Shown here: piece by piece, positions 7,563 through 11,739 of the stretch | Layout of the letters: each line of letters opens with the position of its first letter | How positions within the stretch are numbered: position 1 is the first letter of the stretch | The notes under the pieces: generated by a model | Told to the model about the DNA's origin: nothing | Seen by the model: only the letters and a program-made list of their open reading frames with translations | The model's database searches: none | Source of the DNA: Treponema sp. | GTDB lineage: Bacteria > Spirochaetota > Spirochaetia > Treponematales > Treponemataceae | NCBI GenBank assembly: GCA_024699205.1 | Contig: JAILQA010000411.1 | Span: forward strand, 1-11,739 | DNA: 11,739 nucleotides | Reading direction: 5' to 3' | Program-made: the position numbers and the translations under genes

Positions 7563-7580
7563 AAAAAAAGCGCTTTTTTT
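7563..7580. repeat. 18-bp perfect palindrome in a divergent promoter region
   Basis: Seven A, GCGC, seven T, read identically on both strands, in the 142-bp gap between the kinase and the ROK gene. It has no loop, so it is a poor terminator; position and symmetry fit an operator, possibly for the ROK regulator itself or for control of the kinase operon. The rest of the gap is AT-rich promoter sequence. Confidence 0.45.
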
Positions 7581-7599
7581 TCATTTGTCTTCTATAATA

Positions 7600-7626
7600 T
7601 TGACAATAATGCGATTAGATTATAAC
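7600..7626 (+). promoter_or_regulatory. Candidate promoter of the ROK regulator gene
   Basis: TTGACA (7600-7605) is followed after 15 bp by TATAAC (7621-7626), 24 bp before the start codon. The spacer is shorter than ideal. The -35 box lies in a small palindrome TATTG-A-CAATA (7598-7608). An AGGA (7636-7639) serves as a weak ribosome site 10 nt before the ATG. Confidence 0.45.
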
Positions 7627-7649
7627 TTTAAATATAGGATATTTTATTT

Positions 7650-8873
7650 ATGTACATCAGTAACAACCAGTATCAGAAAAACACAAATATTTCTTCCGTT
7701 TTTGAAAGCGTCTGGCGTAGTAAAAATATTTCACGTATCGCAATTTCCAAAAAATTAGATTTATACCGCTCTACAATAACTAATATAATTTCTTCATTAA
7801 TAGAAAAAGGACTTGTAAAAGAAGGAACCAGCGGAAACTCTACCAGTCGCGGTGGCCGAAAACCAATTTTTCTTTCAATAAACAAAGATTTTGCCTGTGT
7901 GATTGGAATTGAATTACAGTATGAAAAATATTCTGTTCTTGTACTTTCAATTGATGGCTCAATTCTTTATAAAACCAGTGCAGACACACCAGCTATAGAC
8001 CAGCCACAAACAAGTCCTGAAAAAAACTTTATTTATGCAATGGATTCTATTATTGCCAGTTTGATTGAGCCGGTAGAAAAGCTTAATATCCCTGTTATTG
8101 GTATGTGCATAAGTATTCCGGGAATTGTGGATGTAGATAAGGGGATTATCAAAACCTCTGAAGTTTTTGGTCTTCATAATTTTAATTTTGCAGAAACCTT
8201 TTATGACCGCTACGGAATCCCCTGTATTCCCGAAAATGATGCCCGCTGTCTTTCCTGGAAGCAGTTTGCAAATAATGAAAAAGAAGATTTTATCTGTGTT
8301 TTGACCAAAAATATGGAAGGTAAAAAAGCCTTTCTCAATGAAAATCAAAAAGGAATAGGTGTTGGTATTTCAATAGCTATAAAGGGAAATATCATACATG
8401 GTAATAATTTTTCTGCCGGTGAATATATTTCAACCTCATGGAAGGGACAATCTTCCGTTCAGACAGGTTTGCCAGATTCAGTAATTGATTCTCTTCTGAA
8501 AAATGATGAAGCATATTCTTTATGGATTGCAGATTTATTCAAAACTCTTACAGTTTTTATTCCTCTCCTGGGACCATCAAAAATCTTGTTTTATGGACAG
8601 GAAGACAGCAAAAAAGATTTTATTCTTGCTACGATTGCAAACAAAGTTCCTCAGTTCAATAAAGCACTAGAAAAGTTTAACGTTACTTTAGAGATTTGCA
8701 AAAATAATGAATATGAAATTGCAGAAGGAGCAGCATTTAAATATCTGCATCAGATGTTTGTAATTATGGAAACTGATAATCAGTCCTGGATAAAATGCTT
8801 TGACTGGGATGCAGCCTTTGAATTACAGGAAAAAGGACTTAAGCATCTCCAGTTACACAAAGCAAATTATTAA
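7650..8873 (+). CDS. ROK-family transcriptional regulator (NagC/XylR-like architecture)
   Basis: A 407-aa cytoplasmic protein. Residues about 14-75 form a winged helix-turn-helix (S-R-I-A-I-S-K-K-L-D-L-Y-R-S-T-I-T-N-I-I, then a wing with T-S-R-G-G-R-K-P), the classic start of ROK repressors. The ROK sugar-kinase fold follows from ~82: G-I-E-L-Q (86-90), P-G-I-V-D (157-161), E-N-D-A-R (195-199), G-I-G-V-G-I (235-240) and A-G-E (256-258). The phosphate-binding D-x-G-G-T is absent, the His after A-G-E-x-G is missing, and the zinc motif C-x-C-G-x-x-G-C is not present at all, so it is a regulator and not a sugar kinase; sugar sensing may also be altered. Such proteins usually repress sugar-use genes until a sugar binds. 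Its 3' end lies 12 bp from the converging glycoside-hydrolase-like operon, a plausible target. Candidate operators lie in its own promoter region. Confidence 0.9.
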   Translation: MYISNNQYQKNTNISSVFESVWRSKNISRIAISKKLDLYRSTITNIISSLIEKGLVKEGTSGNSTSRGGRKPIFLSINKDFACVIGIELQYEKYSVLVLSIDGSILYKTSADTPAIDQPQTSPEKNFIYAMDSIIASLIEPVEKLNIPVIGMCISIPGIVDVDKGIIKTSEVFGLHNFNFAETFYDRYGIPCIPENDARCLSWKQFANNEKEDFICVLTKNMEGKKAFLNENQKGIGVGISIAIKGNIIHGNNFSAGEYISTSWKGQSSVQTGLPDSVIDSLLKNDEAYSLWIADLFKTLTVFIPLLGPSKILFYGQEDSKKDFILATIANKVPQFNKALEKFNVTLEICKNNEYEIAEGAAFKYLHQMFVIMETDNQSWIKCFDWDAAFELQEKGLKHLQLHKANY

Positions 8874-8885
8874 AAAAAAGAAAGG

Positions 8886-9854
8886 TTATAAAACACCAAC
8901 ATCAGTAAGGGTGAAATCTACCCAGATGATTCCAACATCTTGATTTTCTGTATCCAAGCCGTCAAGAATAAGGTTACCAAGGGATTTTGTTTGTGGTTTA
9001 GAAAGAGTACCCCACAAATCTTTATCGTCTTCATATCCTATCTGGAAGAAAACTGGATTAGGCGCATAAAGTGAAGCCCAATACTGGAAATCACCTTTCA
9101 AATCGTCTAAAGAACCAAACTGCTGGCTGTCATTTACAAAAATCATATCTGACGGAAATGTTTTTGGAAGCCATTTAGAATCCCAGTGCTTTACAAAAAC
9201 AGAATAATCAGACTTTACAGATTTTACCTTTTCATCAATTTTCTTTGCCAGAGAATCAGAAAGTTTTGTTCCATAACCATTATTATTTTTTTCTAAAGAA
9301 TTTGGATTATGCCATTCAACATCAATACCAAAGCCTTTTACACATGGATGATTTTTATAATGATTCATTACAATCTGAGCAAGTGCTTCCAAATCAGCTC
9401 TACCAGATTCAACCTGAAGCCAGACATCATAGCCTGCTCTGTCAAATGCTGTAAGATATGCTTCGTTTTCATCTTCATCAGCAAATCTTATTCCACTAAG
9501 GTTGCTTTCTGATAAACCAGCAAGGTCTGAAGAAGATTGAGGAAAAGTCAATCTGCAGCCCCAGCTCTTTTCATTAACATATCCAACAATCCAAATTAAG
9601 GCTCCTTTGCTTCCTTTGTAATAGGATGTCATTTTATTTACATAAGAAGTCCATCCGCTTGGAGAAGGAAAAGGATCAATTCCATATTGAGAGCTTCTGC
9701 ATCCTGCCCATTTTGCATCACCTTTTACATGTGAACTGCCATCACTTGCACATGAATAGCAGGAAATACCAGTAGTCATAAGAAAAAGAACTCCTGAAAT
9801 TATTAATATCTTTCTGCGTAATCGTATACTATTTTTGTTTTTTATTCTTCCCAT
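8886..9854 (-). CDS. Predicted lipoprotein, TIM-barrel glycoside-hydrolase-like, paralog of next gene
   Basis: A 322-aa protein with a positively charged start, a hydrophobic stretch (about 15-30) and G-I-S-C32 as a spirochaete-type lipobox, so it is probably lipid-anchored in the envelope. The mature part reads as alternating strands and helices of a barrel: A-G-C-R-S-S-Q-Y-G-I-D-P-F-P, L-I-W-I-V-G, Y-D-V-W-L-Q-V-E, G-F-G-I-D178-V-E180-W, V-K-H223-W-D-S, F-V-N-D242-S-Q, Q-I-G-Y-E275, I-I-W-V-D313-F-T. All these motifs recur in the upstream paralog. D-x-E at the end of a strand recalls the catalytic acid of GH18-type enzymes, but the first Asp of D-x-x-D-x-D-x-E is missing and I do not assign a known family. 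Start: ATG with a weak AGG 7 nt upstream, 16 nt after the paralog's stop. Last gene of the operon; no hairpin follows, only a T-rich run. Confidence 0.75.
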   Translation of the reverse strand: MGRIKNKNSIRLRRKILIISGVLFLMTTGISCYSCASDGSSHVKGDAKWAGCRSSQYGIDPFPSPSGWTSYVNKMTSYYKGSKGALIWIVGYVNEKSWGCRLTFPQSSSDLAGLSESNLSGIRFADEDENEAYLTAFDRAGYDVWLQVESGRADLEALAQIVMNHYKNHPCVKGFGIDVEWHNPNSLEKNNNGYGTKLSDSLAKKIDEKVKSVKSDYSVFVKHWDSKWLPKTFPSDMIFVNDSQQFGSLDDLKGDFQYWASLYAPNPVFFQIGYEDDKDLWGTLSKPQTKSLGNLILDGLDTENQDVGIIWVDFTLTDVGVL

Positions 9855-9870
9855 TTACTTACCTGTTTAA

Positions 9871-10770
9871 TTATTTTAATTTGTTAATCATCTTTTTAAG
9901 TGTAAAATCAACCCAAATGATTCCGCAGTGCTGCTCTTCTGAACAACCTTCTGCCAAAACTGAGCCAATTTCCTGAACTGGATTTGCATACTGAGACCAG
10001 ATTTTATAATCAGATTCATAACCAATCTGATAAACTACAGTATTTGGTGAATAATGCTCTGCCCATTCTTTGAATGAAGAAGTCATTGCTTTTAAAGAAC
10101 CGTGTCCCTGGCTGTCGTTTACAAAAATAATGTCTGAGCGATATGTAGGTGGAAGCCATTCAGAATCCCAATGCTTTACAAAATAATTGAATCTTGGGTC
10201 GACTTTTTTAATAGCCTTATCAATCTTTTTTGCTACATCATCAGTAAGAGGTGTTCCATATCCGTCTGTTCCGCCAGAATGGTACCATTCAACATCGACT
10301 CCAAAGCCCTGTACACTAGGATGATTTTTATAATGTTTCATTGTCTGATAAGCAAGAGAAACTAAATCTGCATCACCTGGCTCTACCTGCAGCCAAACTT
10401 TATAGCCTTTTTCATCACAAACCTTTAAGAAGTCTTCGTTTTCGTCAACAGGGAAATCGTTTACATATTCAATTGGTTTTTCAAGAGGAAAGTTTACCAT
10501 GCAGTTTTTCTGAATACCATTACCTTCAACATGTCCTACAATCCATACAAATGCTGGAGCACTACCAGGGAAACTTTCGCTTACTTTTTCTGCATAAGAA
10601 GACCATTCTTTTACACTTGGGAATGGTTTAATTCCATAATTTGATGCTCGTACGCCTGCAAAAGAAACAGGTGCAGTCTTTGGCTGCTTTGGTGTGCTTT
10701 TTTTGCAGGAAAGGTTTAAAAGAATACAAGTCATACTTAATGCTGTTAGAATAATTTTAGTTTTTTTCAT
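9871..10770 (-). CDS. Predicted lipoprotein, TIM-barrel glycoside-hydrolase-like, paralog of previous gene
   Basis: A 299-aa protein with M-K-K-T-K, a hydrophobic core and L-N-L-S-C22, a relaxed spirochaete lipobox, then a polar linker rich in Lys, Pro and Thr (23-36), so it is an exported envelope lipoprotein. The mature domain matches the neighbouring protein along its length: A-G-V-R-A-S-N-Y-G-I-K-P-F-P, F-V-W-I-V-G, Y-K-V-W-L-Q-V-E-P-G, G-F-G-V-D159-V-E161-W, F-V-K-H200-W-D-S, I-I-F-V-N-D219-S-Q, Y-Q-I-G-Y-E252, G-I-I-W-V-D288-F-T-L. Conserved acids and aromatics at strand ends are the pattern of a carbohydrate-active TIM barrel; the reaction is not known. A good AGGAG lies 6 nt before the ATG, and the gene overlaps the upstream barrel gene by 14 nt, so translation is likely coupled. 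It is one half of a tandem duplication. Confidence 0.78.
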   Translation of the reverse strand: MKKTKIILTALSMTCILLNLSCKKSTPKQPKTAPVSFAGVRASNYGIKPFPSVKEWSSYAEKVSESFPGSAPAFVWIVGHVEGNGIQKNCMVNFPLEKPIEYVNDFPVDENEDFLKVCDEKGYKVWLQVEPGDADLVSLAYQTMKHYKNHPSVQGFGVDVEWYHSGGTDGYGTPLTDDVAKKIDKAIKKVDPRFNYFVKHWDSEWLPPTYRSDIIFVNDSQGHGSLKAMTSSFKEWAEHYSPNTVVYQIGYESDYKIWSQYANPVQEIGSVLAEGCSEEQHCGIIWVDFTLKKMINKLK

Positions 10771-11713
10771 TTTTTTCTCCTAATTCGCAGTTCAGCTGCA
10801 CAAGTGAATTATATAATTTTGGATTATCTTCTATATCAGTCCACTGAAAATATACAAGATTTTTTTTGTTATCTTCGCGATTCAAACAGAGTCTGGCAGT
10901 TTCTGTTATTTCTTCAACAGTCAAAGTGTCCTGTCTGTAATATTCTTTTGCCTGAATTGACGGAATAAATGGAACTTTGCCATCAACTTCTTTTTCCAGC
11001 AATTCCAGCGTCTGGGGAACATAAGCAGGCTTTTGATGAAGCATGTGATGATAAAGCATTGGCGTAAAGAAATTAACATGGGACTTTAACATTTTTAAGT
11101 TTTGCCCAAGGATTTCCTGACGTGCATTTCCAAAAGTATCTTTTGTCCATGGAACAAGGTGTAATCCTATAAGCTTTGAGCTGCATTTGTTTTTAATGAT
11201 TTTTTCGCTTTTCTCTACTACCGAGCTAACTACTGAACATCGCCACTCTTCTACAGATGGGAATTTTTTTTGCGCTTTTTGACATTTATTGCAGTAACAG
11301 GTCTGAACCAAATCCGGATGATCCTGCTGAGGATTCATCATTTCCCAAAACTGGAAGAAGCGGATAAAATCCAGACTTAAACTGTTTACAGGCAGACATG
11401 CGTCTTTTTTAATCCGCCTGTAAAAAGCAGACATCATTTTTCTATTTGAAGGACAGATAAATCTTACCCAGCTGTCTACTGCCTGAGTTCCGTCCTTTTT
11501 TATTGCAAGGTATTTTTTGTTAATATTATTTTCTGCCAGAAAAACTGGTTCAATAAGATTAACAAAAAACTTTTCTTTCTGGAGCCTTTCCAGAAAATCT
11601 GTATCATGTTTGCATGACTGCCCAATAAACAAGGTATCAAATCCGAGTTGATGCCACTTTTCTATTGTTTCATCCAGATTCTCTGGAACTACATAAAGTT
11701 TGACTCCATACAT
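10757..11713 (-). CDS. Putative cytoplasmic glycoside-hydrolase-like TIM-barrel protein with C-x-C-x-x-C motif
   Basis: A 318-aa protein without signal peptide, so probably cytoplasmic. It has the signs of the GHL/DUF4015-like glycosyl-hydrolase superfamily: G-F-D-T-L-F-I (24-30), S-L-D115-F-I-R118-F, a cysteine cluster C139-Y-C141-N-K-C144 followed by a K-F tail, G-L-H-L-V-P-W (183-189), F-F-T-P-M-L-Y-H (215-222), F-I-P-S-I-Q-A (249-255) and Y-F-Q-W-T-D (288-293). The D-x-x-R strand, P-M-x-Y strand and I-x-x-I-Q-A strand are standard in these barrels. The cysteines may bind metal or be structural. Expected role is sugar cleavage or binding; substrate unknown. Start: ATG with AGGA 7 nt upstream. 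First visible gene of the minus-strand operon; its end overlaps the next gene by 14 nt. Only 26 bp remain to the window edge, so the promoter or further genes may lie outside. Confidence 0.72.
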   Translation of the reverse strand: MYGVKLYVVPENLDETIEKWHQLGFDTLFIGQSCKHDTDFLERLQKEKFFVNLIEPVFLAENNINKKYLAIKKDGTQAVDSWVRFICPSNRKMMSAFYRRIKKDACLPVNSLSLDFIRFFQFWEMMNPQQDHPDLVQTCYCNKCQKAQKKFPSVEEWRCSVVSSVVEKSEKIIKNKCSSKLIGLHLVPWTKDTFGNARQEILGQNLKMLKSHVNFFTPMLYHHMLHQKPAYVPQTLELLEKEVDGKVPFIPSIQAKEYYRQDTLTVEEITETARLCLNREDNKKNLVYFQWTDIEDNPKLYNSLVQLNCELGEKNEKN

Positions 11714-11739
11714 AAAATCATCCTTATTACTTTCTTAAT

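Noticed and set aside
7959..8348. 129-codon minus-strand frame inside the ROK gene
   Set aside because: Antisense shadow of conserved ROK motifs; composition is not protein-like.
8886..10770. Calling the tandem lipoproteins GH18 chitinases
   Set aside because: Only the last D-x-E of the GH18 motif is present, the first Asp is missing, and no other GH18 signature is convincing.
10757..10770. Programmed frameshift joining the barrel gene to the lipoprotein gene at the A-rich overlap
   Set aside because: The second gene has its own AGGAG, ATG and signal peptide; fusion would bury the signal, so simple coupled translation explains the overlap.

Overview
The window looks like chromosomal DNA of a spirochaete, most likely a gut or rumen-type Treponema. 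This rests on the strong AT bias, relaxed lipoprotein signal sequences with Ser-Cys cleavage sites, dense signal-transduction genes and the style of the ROK regulator and glycoside-hydrolase-like genes. The species is not determined. No tRNA, rRNA, CRISPR array, insertion sequence or phage gene was seen.

Left part (1-1981): the 3' part of a c-di-GMP-type protein (degenerate GGDEF followed by an EAL domain with a damaged loop 6) faces a two-domain GNAT-family acetyltransferase on the other strand, with 15 bp between the stop codons. Next part (1982-4160): a compact operon holds a short YtrA-type GntR repressor, an ABC ATPase and a six-helix ABC permease. The genes overlap by 1 and 7 nt. A strong promoter precedes them, and its -10 region lies on a 10-bp-arm palindrome that is probably the repressor's own operator. 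A bidirectional hairpin terminator separates this operon from the next, convergent one.

Middle (4182-7507, minus strand): a two-gene phosphorelay. It has an 850-aa hybrid histidine kinase (7 membrane helices, HisKA, HATPase, receiver, Hpt, extra helical tail) followed 2 nt later by a 256-aa response regulator that starts with TTG and carries a dead pseudo-receiver plus an intact receiver. It has no DNA-binding output domain.

Right part (7650-11713): a ROK-family transcriptional regulator without the zinc-binding cysteines is transcribed toward three minus-strand genes. In order of transcription these are a cytoplasmic glycoside-hydrolase-like TIM barrel with a C-x-C-x-x-C motif, then two tandem paralogous predicted lipoproteins with a conserved D-x-E-W strand end and other conserved acidic and aromatic motifs. 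They overlap or lie within 16 nt, so they look like one operon. I infer a carbohydrate-handling locus whose lipoproteins act outside the inner membrane; the substrate cannot be read from sequence. This trio of barrel proteins is the least described part of the window.
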